6,094 bases of DNA from Flavobacteriales bacterium (lineage in GTDB: Bacteria; Bacteroidota; Bacteroidia; Flavobacteriales_D; Sanyastnellaceae): the NCBI GenBank assembly GCA_947460525.1, contig CANHIV010000076.1, forward strand, positions 1 to 6,094, written 5' to 3'. Positions 1 to 6,094 of the stretch are shown in pieces; position 1 is the first letter of the stretch, and each line of letters starts with the position of its first letter. Made by a program: the position numbers and the translations under genes. The notes under the pieces are model-generated. The model made no database searches, was not told the origin of the DNA, and saw only the letters and a list, made by a program, of their open reading frames with translations.

Positions 1-1137
1 GAAGGTGTTCCTCGTTACTTGGTTTGCAATGCCGATGAATCTGAACCTGGAACTTTCAAAGACAGATATTTGATGGAACACATCCCTCATATTTTAATTG
101 AGGGAATGATTGTTTCTAGCTTTGCTTTGGGTGCGCACACCTCCTACATCTACATCCGAGGTGAATATTTCTATGTTGCCGATATTCTAGAAAAAGCCAT
201 CCAAGAAGCCTATGATGCAGGATTGTTGGGTAAAAATATTATGGGCAGCGGATATGACTTGGACTTGTATGTTCAAGTTGGTGCTGGTGCCTATATCTGC
301 GGAGAGGAAACGGCATTGCTTGAGTCATTAGAAGGAAAAAGAGGTAACCCTCGCATCAAGCCACCATTCCCTGCGATAGCTGGTTTGTATGGCTGTCCAA
401 CTGTTGTAAACAATGTGGAAACCATCGCAGCTGTTGTTCCTATTGTTCGAGATGGCGGAGAAGCCTATTCCAAAATTGGAATCGGCAAGTCCACAGGAAC
501 AAAATTGATTTCAGCCTCTGGTCATTTGAACAAGCCCGGGGTGTACGAAATTGAATTGGGTTTACCCGTTGAAGAATTTATTTATTCGGAAGAATATTGC
601 GGTGGCATTAGAAACGGCAAGCAGCTCAAGGCTGTCGTGGCCGGGGGATCTTCGGTTCCTATTTTGCCCGCACATTTGATTTTAAAAACGGCCACCGGTG
701 AACCACGTCTCATGTCCTATGAAGGACTTTCTGACGGTGGATTTGCAACAGGAACCATGTTGGGTTCTGGTGGATTTATTGCCATGGACGAGGACACCAG
801 TATTGTAAAAAACCTTTGGACTTTCTCTCGATTCTATCACCATGAAAGTTGTGGTCAATGTTCACCATGTCGTGAAGGAACAGGTTGGATGGAGAAAATC
901 CTCCACAAGATTCTTCATGGTCACGGTACTTTGACCGATGTGGATTTGCTTTGGGATATTCAAAGTAAGATCGAAGGAAAAACCATTTGTCCTTTGGGAG
1001 ATGCCGCGGCATGGCCTGTAGCCAGTGCCATTCGTCATTTCCGTCATGAATTTGAAGAATACGTAAAGGCAGGACATTCCATGAAGGATGTTCGTCATTA
1101 CTATCGTCTCAACCATTTACCAGAACCTGCGAACTAA
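1..1137 (+). CDS. nuoF: NADH-quinone oxidoreductase subunit F (NuoF), 5' end outside window
   Basis: NADH dehydrogenase subunit of complex I: it oxidises NADH at FMN and passes electrons to the 4Fe-4S cluster N3, in the peripheral arm on the cytoplasmic side. The open frame runs from base 1 with 378 residues visible; the family is usually about 430-450, so roughly 80 N-terminal residues are missing, including the glycine-rich GRGGAGFP-type loop. The TTG at 19 is an internal Leu codon, not the start. Visible motifs, in fragment numbering: NADESEPGTFKDR at 10-22 and GAGAYICGEETALLES at 94-109 (FMN/NADH site), then a SLBB-like region. The N3 site is SCGQCSPCREGTGW with Cys 284, 287 and 290, and the fourth ligand is Cys330 in TICPLGDAA. 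The protein ends with TAA six bases before nuoG. All N3 ligands are present and no frameshift is seen. Identification is very secure. Confidence 0.97.
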   Translation, partial: EGVPRYLVCNADESEPGTFKDRYLMEHIPHILIEGMIVSSFALGAHTSYIYIRGEYFYVADILEKAIQEAYDAGLLGKNIMGSGYDLDLYVQVGAGAYICGEETALLESLEGKRGNPRIKPPFPAIAGLYGCPTVVNNVETIAAVVPIVRDGGEAYSKIGIGKSTGTKLISASGHLNKPGVYEIELGLPVEEFIYSEEYCGGIRNGKQLKAVVAGGSSVPILPAHLILKTATGEPRLMSYEGLSDGGFATGTMLGSGGFIAMDEDTSIVKNLWTFSRFYHHESCGQCSPCREGTGWMEKILHKILHGHGTLTDVDLLWDIQSKIEGKTICPLGDAAAWPVASAIRHFRHEFEEYVKAGHSMKDVRHYYRLNHLPEPAN

Positions 1138-1143
1138 GATTTT

Positions 1144-2181
1144 ATGCCAAAAGTTACCATAGACGGAATTACAATTGAGGTTCCCAACGGCACTACCATA
1201 TTGGAAGCTGCTCGTATGATTGGACCCGAGGTGGCACCGCCCACCATGTGTTATTATTCCAAATTAAAAACCAGTGGAGGATATTGCCGAACTTGTTTGG
1301 TAAAAGTATCTCAAGGTTCTGAGAAAGATCCTCGTCCCATGCCCAAGCCCGTTGCCTCGTGCAGAACACAAGTCATGGATGGTATGGTTGTAGAAAACAA
1401 CACCTCTGCTGAAATTCAAGAGGCACGTGCCGGTGTTGTTGAGTTCTTGTTGGTGAATCATCCGCTTGATTGTCCCGTTTGTGACCAAGCTGGTGAGTGT
1501 CACTTGCAGGATTTGGGATATGAGCATGGAAAGAGCGAAACGCGTTTCGAATTTCCACGTCGTGAATTTGAAAAGCGTGATATTGGTGATAAAATCCAAT
1601 TGCACATGAACCGTTGTATACTTTGCTATCGCTGTGTAAAAACAGCCGATCAAGTAACGGACTGCCGTGTTCATGGAGTAATGAACCGTGGAGAAGTTGC
1701 TGAAATCAGCACTTATATTGAAAAATCCATTGACAACGATTTCTCAGGAAACGTAATCGACGTATGTCCTGTAGGAGCATTGACCGATAAAACCTTCCGC
1801 TTCCAAAGTCGTGTTTGGTTTACCAAGCCCGTAGATGCCCACCGTGATTGTGACAAATGTTGCGGTCACGTAAGATTGTGGTACAAAGGAGATGATGTGT
1901 TAAGGGTTACCGCTCGCAAAGACCAATGGGGCGAAGTTGCAGACCATGAAGGAAAAACCGGTTGGATTTGTAACACCTGCCGCTTTGATAAAAAGAGCAC
2001 CAAAGATTGGGTGATTGATGGTCCATCTGCGATTAGCCGTCATTCTGTAATCTCGGCCAATCATTACAATAGTTTAAAAGCGTTGAAAGTATCTATTGAT
2101 CGTCAAAAGGCTGCATTGCCACATGGCGAGAAAGTGAATCTTGGACAAGGCGCTTTGGATCCTAACAACGAAATCAAATAA
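1144..2181 (+). CDS. nuoG: NADH-quinone oxidoreductase subunit G (NuoG), short form without the large molybdopterin-like domain
   Basis: FeS subunit of the complex I peripheral arm, relaying electrons from NuoF towards NuoI. The domains seen in order are as follows. An N-terminal 2Fe-2S ferredoxin fold (about 1-80) has N1b ligands Cys36, 48, 51 and 73. The NADH-G 4Fe-4S segment has N5 ligands His106, Cys110, 113 and 119 (HPLDCPVCDQAGEC). A ferredoxin-like domain has N4 ligands Cys158, 161, 164 and 208. A C-terminal module then carries Cys236, 239, 240, 276 and 279, placed where other NuoG proteins have the N7/molybdopterin Fe4S4 domain. The protein ends at 345 residues, whereas E. coli-type NuoG is about 900, so the large inactive molybdopterin-oxidoreductase domain is absent. 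The reading frame is clean and nuoH follows after 3 bases, so this is a natural short form rather than a broken gene. I recall short NuoG in Bacteroidota. The ATG at 1144 fits the family N-terminus; no clear Shine-Dalgarno precedes it. Confidence 0.95.
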   Translation: MPKVTIDGITIEVPNGTTILEAARMIGPEVAPPTMCYYSKLKTSGGYCRTCLVKVSQGSEKDPRPMPKPVASCRTQVMDGMVVENNTSAEIQEARAGVVEFLLVNHPLDCPVCDQAGECHLQDLGYEHGKSETRFEFPRREFEKRDIGDKIQLHMNRCILCYRCVKTADQVTDCRVHGVMNRGEVAEISTYIEKSIDNDFSGNVIDVCPVGALTDKTFRFQSRVWFTKPVDAHRDCDKCCGHVRLWYKGDDVLRVTARKDQWGEVADHEGKTGWICNTCRFDKKSTKDWVIDGPSAISRHSVISANHYNSLKALKVSIDRQKAALPHGEKVNLGQGALDPNNEIK

Positions 2182-2184
2182 GCC

Positions 2185-3219
2185 ATGACGGATTCAATGT
2201 TGATTTATAAAATAATCCTTTGTGTGATTGTGTTTGCGGTGTCACTTGGCGCGGCGGCATACATGACATGGGGAGAAAGAAAATTGGCCGCATGGCTTCA
2301 GGACCGTGTTGGTCCTAACCGTGCAGGACCTTTGGGACTTTTGCAACCCATTGCAGATGGTATCAAGATGATCTTCAAAGAAGAAATGATCCCCACCCAT
2401 TCCAATCGCTGGTTATTTATTTTGGGCCCTTCATTTTTTATGTTGTGCGCATGTATGACCGGAGTCGTTATTCCTTGGGGTGCTGGCTGGCAATCAGGAG
2501 AAACGCTTTACCCGATGCAAGTAACCGACATCAATATCGGCCTTTTGTATTTATTGAGCGTAGTCTCGATTGGTGTTTATGGTGTGATGATTGGAGGTTG
2601 GGCATCCAACAACAAATTTGCGTTGTTGGGCGCTTTGCGCGCTTCATCCCAAATGATCTCTTATGAAGTCGCCATGGGAATGGCGCTTATTGCGTTGGTC
2701 ATGATGACCGGCACTTTGAGCCTTAAAGAAATCGTAGCACAGCAAGATGCAGGTTTTGCCAATGTTGTTTACCAACCCTTGGGCTTTATCATCTTTTTGA
2801 TTTGCGCTTTTGCGGAAACCAATCGCGCACCTTTCGATTTACCAGAGTGTGAATCAGAATTGGTTGGTGGTTATCACACGGAATATTCATCCATGAAATT
2901 GGGATTCTATTTGTTTGCTGAGTATATCAATATGTTCATCAGCTCTGCAATTATGGCCTCTCTTTATTTTGGAGGATACAATTTCCCCTTCCAACACGAG
3001 TTGGGCTTGGATGGAAATGTATTAACGGCTGTTCAAACAGCAGTATTCTTTGGGAAAATTCTCATGTTCATTTTCTTGTTCATGTGGATTCGATGGACAC
3101 TTCCAAGATTCCGTTATGATCAGCTCATGAATTTGGGATGGAAGGTATTGTTGCCATTGGCCATTGCCAATATCATCATTACCGGTTTTGTTATGTTGTT
3201 TACTGGAAAATTAGGATAA
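2185..3219 (+). CDS. nuoH: NADH-quinone oxidoreductase subunit H (NuoH)
   Basis: Membrane subunit that joins the peripheral and membrane arms of complex I, forms part of the quinone chamber and couples quinone reduction to ion pumping. At 344 residues it has full family length. About eight hydrophobic helices are visible (near 6-28, 75-98, 117-139, 157-175, 195-212, 240-263, 279-303 and 319-340). The first cytoplasmic loop carries the family signature ERKLAAWLQDRVGPNRAGP (31-49), followed by LLQPIADGIKMIFKEE. The third cytoplasmic loop holds ETNRAPFDLPECESELVGGY (211-230) and then HTEYSSMKLG, the acidic quinone-site loop. PRFRYDQLMNLGWK at 307-320 is the conserved segment before the last helix. 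The conserved acidic residue in the SYEVAMG helix is Glu161. The start at 2185 lies 3 bases after nuoG; Met5 (2197) is an alternative start and no Shine-Dalgarno decides between them. Nothing is broken or missing. Confidence 0.97.
   Translation: MTDSMLIYKIILCVIVFAVSLGAAAYMTWGERKLAAWLQDRVGPNRAGPLGLLQPIADGIKMIFKEEMIPTHSNRWLFILGPSFFMLCACMTGVVIPWGAGWQSGETLYPMQVTDINIGLLYLLSVVSIGVYGVMIGGWASNNKFALLGALRASSQMISYEVAMGMALIALVMMTGTLSLKEIVAQQDAGFANVVYQPLGFIIFLICAFAETNRAPFDLPECESELVGGYHTEYSSMKLGFYLFAEYINMFISSAIMASLYFGGYNFPFQHELGLDGNVLTAVQTAVFFGKILMFIFLFMWIRWTLPRFRYDQLMNLGWKVLLPLAIANIIITGFVMLFTGKLG
3213..3216 (+). promoter_or_regulatory. Shine-Dalgarno-like AGGA before nuoI
   Basis: AGGA lies directly before the nuoH stop codon, with 7 bases between it and the nuoI ATG at 3224. 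The spacing is plausible for ribosome binding and supports that start. It sits in the last nuoH codons (Leu-Gly), so its match to a ribosome site may be partly chance. Confidence 0.5.
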
Positions 3220-3223
3220 GATC

Positions 3224-3811
3224 ATGCAATTAACCAATCGGTCTATTCAGGTAGTTAAGAAAGAATTGACGCTTTCTGAGCGCCTCTATTTCCCTGCTAT
3301 TTTGAAGGGAATGCTCATTACATTGAGCCATTTATTTAAAAGAAAAGCCACCATTAAATATCCTGAGCAAGACAGAGAATTGGCTGCGGTTTATCGTGGA
3401 CAACATGTCTTGAAAAGAGATGATGCAGGGGCTGAAAGATGCACAGCCTGCGGATTGTGCGCTGTTGCTTGTCCTGCCGAAGCCATTACCATGGAATCTG
3501 CTGAACGCAAGAAAGGAGAAGAAGGACTGTATCGCGAAGAGAAATATGCCAAGATCTATGAGATCAACATGCTTCGTTGTATTTTCTGCGGACTTTGTGA
3601 AGATGCATGCCCCAAAGAAGCCATTTTCTTAACGGATCGAATTGTTCCTTCTAGTTTTACAAGAGGAGAAGAAGTGTTTGGAAAAGACATTTTGGTAGAG
3701 AGCATGACCGAACGCGTAGATGTTTCTAAAAGACAAACGCCTGAAGTATTGTCTTTCAAGAATGACAAAAAGCACAAGCACAATCAAACTTATTTAGATC
3801 GCAAAAATTAA
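3224..3811 (+). CDS. nuoI: NADH-quinone oxidoreductase subunit I (NuoI), 2[4Fe-4S] protein
   Basis: Ferredoxin-like subunit carrying clusters N6a and N6b, which pass electrons from NuoG towards NuoB cluster N2 near the membrane. At 195 residues it is slightly longer than the common 160-185. An amphipathic N-terminal stretch (about 17-40, LSERLYFPAILKGMLITLSH) matches the membrane-hugging helix of the family. Two 4Fe-4S motifs follow: CTACGLCAVACP with Cys73, 76, 79 and 83, and CIFCGLCEDACP with Cys119, 122, 125 and 129. Both are complete CxxCxxCxxxCP. The segment FLTDRIVPSSFTRGEEVFGKD after the second motif is family-like. The C-terminal 20 residues are Lys/His/Asn-rich and polar and contain no known motif. 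The start at 3224 is 4 bases after nuoH and is preceded by a plausible AGGA at 3213-3216, one of only two such sites seen here. Confidence 0.97.
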   Translation: MQLTNRSIQVVKKELTLSERLYFPAILKGMLITLSHLFKRKATIKYPEQDRELAAVYRGQHVLKRDDAGAERCTACGLCAVACPAEAITMESAERKKGEEGLYREEKYAKIYEINMLRCIFCGLCEDACPKEAIFLTDRIVPSSFTRGEEVFGKDILVESMTERVDVSKRQTPEVLSFKNDKKHKHNQTYLDRKN

Positions 3812-3812
3812 T

Positions 3813-4325
3813 ATGCTTACCGAATACGCATTTTGGCTTTTATCCTTTATCGCTATTTTTAGCGGGATAGCCACCATTATTAGTAAAAACCCAGTGTACA
3901 GTGTATTGTATTTGATTCTTACATTCTTCTCAATCGCTGGTCATTACTTCCTCATGAACGCTCAGTTCTTAGCGGCAGTGCATATTATCGTTTATGCCGG
4001 TGCTATCATGGTTCTGTTCTTATACGTCATCATGATGTTAAACCTTAATCAATTGGAAATTGAGAAGCGCAGCAATATTCTAAAGATGTTGGCTGTAGCC
4101 TCAGCAGGATTGTTGCTCGTTATTTTATCAGGTGCCGCGCACTCAGCGGATGCATTAACTGCCAATCCAAACAAAGTAACTCCCGCAGGTATGGTTGAAG
4201 ATTTGGGTATCGCTTTGTACCGCCACTACTTGCTCCCCTTTGAATTGGCCTCGATTTTATTCTTAGCGGCAATGGTAGGCGCTGTTTACTTATCAAAAAA
4301 GAACTTGAACGAAACACAAGCTTAA
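3813..4325 (+). CDS. nuoJ: NADH-quinone oxidoreductase subunit J (NuoJ)
   Basis: Small membrane subunit of the complex I proton-translocating arm (ND6 homologue), sitting between NuoH and NuoK and belonging to the central hydrophilic axis. It has 170 residues, close to the family length (E. coli about 184). Five membrane helices can be read at roughly 5-23, 28-48, 54-77, 89-108 and 143-161. The signature is the third helix, [20 protein letters not shown] (56-75), which in solved structures contains the conserved Tyr-Ala-Gly pi-bulge; [14 protein letters not shown] at 25-38 is also typical. The loop at about 109-140 is variable. Only one base separates it from nuoI and one from nuoK, so translation is probably coupled. 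No Shine-Dalgarno precedes the start; the upstream sequence is A/T-rich. Confidence 0.95.
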   Translation: MLTEYAFWLLSFIAIFSGIATIISKNPVYSVLYLILTFFSIAGHYFLMNAQFLAAVHIIVYAGAIMVLFLYVIMMLNLNQLEIEKRSNILKMLAVASAGLLLVILSGAAHSADALTANPNKVTPAGMVEDLGIALYRHYLLPFELASILFLAAMVGAVYLSKKNLNETQA

Positions 4326-4326
4326 A

Positions 4327-4644
4327 ATGGAAATACTACACAACATATATATTCATCACTATTTGGCATTGAGCGTTGCCTTGTTTGGCATTGGGGTGTT
4401 TGGCGTTTTGTTCAGAAAGAATGCCATCATCATGTTCATGTGTGTGGAATTGATGCTCAATGCTGTGAACCTTGCATTGGTCGCTTTTTCTAAAATGCAT
4501 GGGGATACCGACGGGCAAATTTTCGTTTTCTTCATCATGGTTGTTGCTGCTGCTGAGGTAGCTGTAGGATTGGCCATTTTGATGATGCTTTACCGCAACT
4601 TGCACACGACAGATACAGATTCACTTAACGAATTGAAAGGATAA
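4327..4644 (+). CDS. nuoK: NADH-quinone oxidoreductase subunit K (NuoK)
   Basis: Three-helix membrane subunit (ND4L homologue, related to MrpC) in the proton-pumping arm of complex I, next to NuoJ and NuoN. At 105 residues it has normal family length (about 100). Helices run at about 9-29, 31-53 and 64-88. The two membrane-buried glutamates needed for ion transfer are present: Glu41 in [18 protein letters not shown] and Glu77 in [15 protein letters not shown], equivalent to E. coli Glu36 and Glu72. [12 protein letters not shown] is a strong family signature. The C-terminal tail (about 91-105) is polar. It starts one base after the nuoJ stop without a Shine-Dalgarno sequence, and the end of the gene supplies the AAAGGA that precedes nuoL. 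Confidence 0.97.
   Translation: MEILHNIYIHHYLALSVALFGIGVFGVLFRKNAIIMFMCVELMLNAVNLALVAFSKMHGDTDGQIFVFFIMVVAAAEVAVGLAILMMLYRNLHTTDTDSLNELKG
4636..4641 (+). promoter_or_regulatory. Shine-Dalgarno-like AAAGGA before nuoL
   Basis: AAAGGA covers the last two nuoK codons (Lys-Gly), just before the nuoK stop, and ends 5 bases before the nuoL ATG at 4647. The spacing is suitable for initiation. It is the best ribosome-binding match in the window and fixes the nuoL start. The starts of nuoG, nuoH, nuoJ and nuoK have no comparable purine run. Confidence 0.55.
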
Positions 4645-4646
4645 TC

Positions 4647-6094
4647 ATGGAAAAATTAGTTGCTCTTATCCCCTTATTTCCGGCCTTGGGATTTTTGTTT
4701 ATTACCTTTTTCGGTAAGAACTTAAATAAAAACACAGTGGGCGGAATTGCCACTGCCATGGTTGCCATATCTTTTGGTTTGGCCGCAGTAGTTTTCTCTA
4801 CACAGCTTCACGCATCCGAGGCTGCTATTGTCAAAGTTTTGGATTGGATTCATGTTGGATCTTTCCAAGTTGACATCAGCTTTATCGTTGATCCACTTAG
4901 TAGCCTGTACATCCTTTTCATTACGGGTGTCGGTTCATTGATCCACTTGTACTCTATTGGTGACATGCATGAAGATGAAGGATTCCATCGCTTCATGTCC
5001 TACTTGAATCTATTTGTTTTCTTCATGTTGCTATTGGTCTTAGGAGACAATCTCTTGATGCTATTTGTAGGATGGGAAGGAGTTGGTGTTTGTTCTTTCA
5101 TGCTCATTGGTTTCTGGTACAAAGACCACGCGAACAATGATGCTGCCAAAAAAGCATTCGTCATCAACCGTGTGGGTGACTTGGGACTTTTGTTGGCAAT
5201 GACCATCATCTTTATTCAATGCGGTTCATTGAACTACAATGATTTGATGGTCGGAAGCAGCGGTATCGCTTCATTGGGAGCCATGACCACTTTGGTGGGT
5301 ATTTTGTTGTTTATTGGTGCAATGGGAAAATCAGCGCAGTTCCCACTTCATACTTGGTTGCCGGATGCAATGGCAGGACCTACTCCCGTTTCTGCATTGA
5401 TACATGCTGCAACAATGGTTACCGCTGGTATTTATTTGGTGGCCCGTTTCAGTGACTTGTATGCCATGAGTGAAGTAGCCTCTCAAGTCATCACATGGGC
5501 TGGCGTAATCACTGCATTAATGGGTGCTTCAATCGCACTAACACAAAATGACATCAAGAAAGTCTTGGCCTACTCTACTGTGAGCCAACTTGGATTTATG
5601 TTTGCCGCTCTTGGAATGGGTGCTTATACCATTGCCGTATTTCACGTAGTTACGCATGCATTCTTCAAAGCGCTTCTTTTTTTGGGATCCGGCTCTGTGA
5701 TTCATGCCATGGGCGGAGAGCAAGACATCCGCAGAATGGGTGGATTAAAAAAGCACATGACCATCACCTATTGGACCTTCCTCATTGGCACCATCGCGAT
5801 TGCCGGTATTTTCCCTTTTGCAGGGTTCTTTTCCAAAGATCAAATTCTTGCACATGCCATGGAAAACAATACAATCGTTTTTGTCTTGTTGATGTTGGCT
5901 GCTGCTGGAACGGCGTTTTACATGTTCAGAATGTTCTACCTTACTTTCCATGGAGAGTTCAGAGGGACGCATGAACAAGAGCACCACTTGCACGAATCCC
6001 CAGCTACAATGACAACTCCTTTGGTTGTCTTGGCCATCGCCTCTACAGTGGGTGGATTTATGGGATTCCCGCATGCCATTGGTGAAACATTGCA
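4647..6094 (+). CDS. nuoL: NADH-quinone oxidoreductase subunit L (NuoL), 3' end outside window
   Basis: Antiporter-like ion-channel subunit at the far end of the complex I membrane arm (ND5/MrpA family). An open frame runs from ATG 4647 to the window end with 482 whole codons; the family is about 610-650 residues, so the last helices and the long lateral helix HL are not seen. The N-terminal NADH-Q_oxidored domain contains FQVDISFIVDPLSSLY at 73-88. The proton-antiporter core begins near 130. Key charges are present (E. coli equivalents in brackets): Glu144 in GWEGVG (E144), Asp178 (D178), Lys228 in GKSAQFPLHTWLPDAM (K229), His253 (H254), His333 and His337 (H334, H338), Lys341 (K342) and Lys397 in FFSKDQI (K399). 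GPTPVSALIHAATMVTAGIY at 244-263 is the broken-helix segment. A His/Glu-rich loop lies at 441-450. A good AAAGGA precedes the start, 2 bases after nuoK. No frame disruption is visible. Confidence 0.96.
   Translation, partial: MEKLVALIPLFPALGFLFITFFGKNLNKNTVGGIATAMVAISFGLAAVVFSTQLHASEAAIVKVLDWIHVGSFQVDISFIVDPLSSLYILFITGVGSLIHLYSIGDMHEDEGFHRFMSYLNLFVFFMLLLVLGDNLLMLFVGWEGVGVCSFMLIGFWYKDHANNDAAKKAFVINRVGDLGLLLAMTIIFIQCGSLNYNDLMVGSSGIASLGAMTTLVGILLFIGAMGKSAQFPLHTWLPDAMAGPTPVSALIHAATMVTAGIYLVARFSDLYAMSEVASQVITWAGVITALMGASIALTQNDIKKVLAYSTVSQLGFMFAALGMGAYTIAVFHVVTHAFFKALLFLGSGSVIHAMGGEQDIRRMGGLKKHMTITYWTFLIGTIAIAGIFPFAGFFSKDQILAHAMENNTIVFVLLMLAAAGTAFYMFRMFYLTFHGEFRGTHEQEHHLHESPATMTTPLVVLAIASTVGGFMGFPHAIGETL

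Larger units (their letters stand above)
1..6094 (+). other. nuo operon segment (nuoFGHIJKL)
   Basis: Seven consecutive genes on one strand are separated by 6, 3, 4, 1, 1 and 2 bases. The order matches the canonical nuoA-N operon. No gap can hold a promoter or terminator, and none was seen, so co-transcription from an upstream promoter is inferred. The peripheral-arm genes (F, G, I) alternate with membrane-arm genes (H, J, K, L) exactly as in the standard operon. No stretch longer than 6 bases lies outside a coding region. Confidence 0.93.

Noticed and set aside
19..21. TTG as a start codon for nuoF
   Set aside because: The same frame is open back to base 1 and encodes the conserved residues EGVPRYLVCNADE, so the TTG is an internal leucine codon and the true start is upstream of the window.
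1264..1674. 136-codon open frame on the minus strand opposite nuoG
   Set aside because: It lies wholly inside nuoG, whose frame is confirmed by all FeS ligands. The antisense protein has no recognisable domain and no independent start context; it is a shadow of codon bias.
1144..2181. nuoG as a frameshifted or truncated pseudogene
   Set aside because: All N1b, N5 and N4 ligands are intact, the frame is clean, and nuoH begins 3 bases after the stop, leaving no remnant of a longer gene. Short NuoG is better read as a natural form.
2445..2666. 73-codon plus-strand frame inside nuoH
   Set aside because: Out-of-frame reading of conserved NuoH transmembrane segments; no start signal or recognisable product.
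5771..5974. 67-codon plus-strand frame inside nuoL
   Set aside because: It is an alternative frame of the nuoL sequence, and its Cys-rich composition comes from reading hydrophobic codons out of phase. No ribosome site or family match.
5745..6074. 109-codon open frame on the minus strand opposite nuoL
   Set aside because: It sits within the conserved antiporter region of nuoL. The predicted protein has low-complexity charged content and no family resemblance.
1..6094. A novel accessory, defence or mobile system hidden in the window
   Set aside because: Every base except gaps of 1-6 is covered by recognised complex I genes. No inverted or direct repeats, transposase, CRISPR-like spacing, tRNA or foreign gene was seen by eye.

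Overview
The window is one unbroken stretch of a bacterial respiratory complex I (NADH:quinone oxidoreductase, type I) operon. All genes are on the + strand, in the order nuoF (5' truncated) - nuoG - nuoH - nuoI - nuoJ - nuoK - nuoL (3' truncated). Gaps between genes are only 1 to 6 bases, so there is no room for internal promoters, terminators or inserted cargo. This is almost certainly one polycistronic transcript whose promoter lies upstream of the window. nuoA-E are expected before it and nuoM and nuoN after it.

The organism is most likely a member of Bacteroidota, probably Flavobacteriales-like. NuoG is a short form of 345 residues that stops after its FeS region and lacks the large molybdopterin-oxidoreductase-like domain of E. 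coli-type NuoG; I recall this form from Bacteroidota. G+C looks to be in the low-to-mid 40s percent by eye, and most starts lack a Shine-Dalgarno sequence, which is common in that phylum. NuoH, NuoI and NuoL wording also resembles Bacteroidota homologues as I remember them. The placement rests on recollection and was not tested by a search.

Layout: 1-1137 is NuoF, the NADH/FMN/N3 subunit. 1144-2181 is NuoG, with clusters N1b, N5 and N4 plus a cysteine-rich C-terminal module. 2185-3219 is NuoH, the membrane subunit at the quinone site. 3224-3811 is NuoI, with clusters N6a and N6b. 3813-4325 is NuoJ, 4327-4644 is NuoK, and 4647 to the window end is NuoL, an antiporter-like proton channel subunit.

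Function: electrons from NADH enter at FMN on NuoF, pass through the FeS chain of NuoF, NuoG and NuoI, and reach quinone near NuoH. The energy released drives cation (normally proton) translocation through NuoH, J, K and L (and M, N). All cofactor ligands and key membrane charges that I could check are present, so the genes look functional. I found no mobile element, CRISPR array, RNA gene or defence or other accessory system. The one feature deserving a second look is the short NuoG with its atypically spaced C-terminal cysteine cluster.
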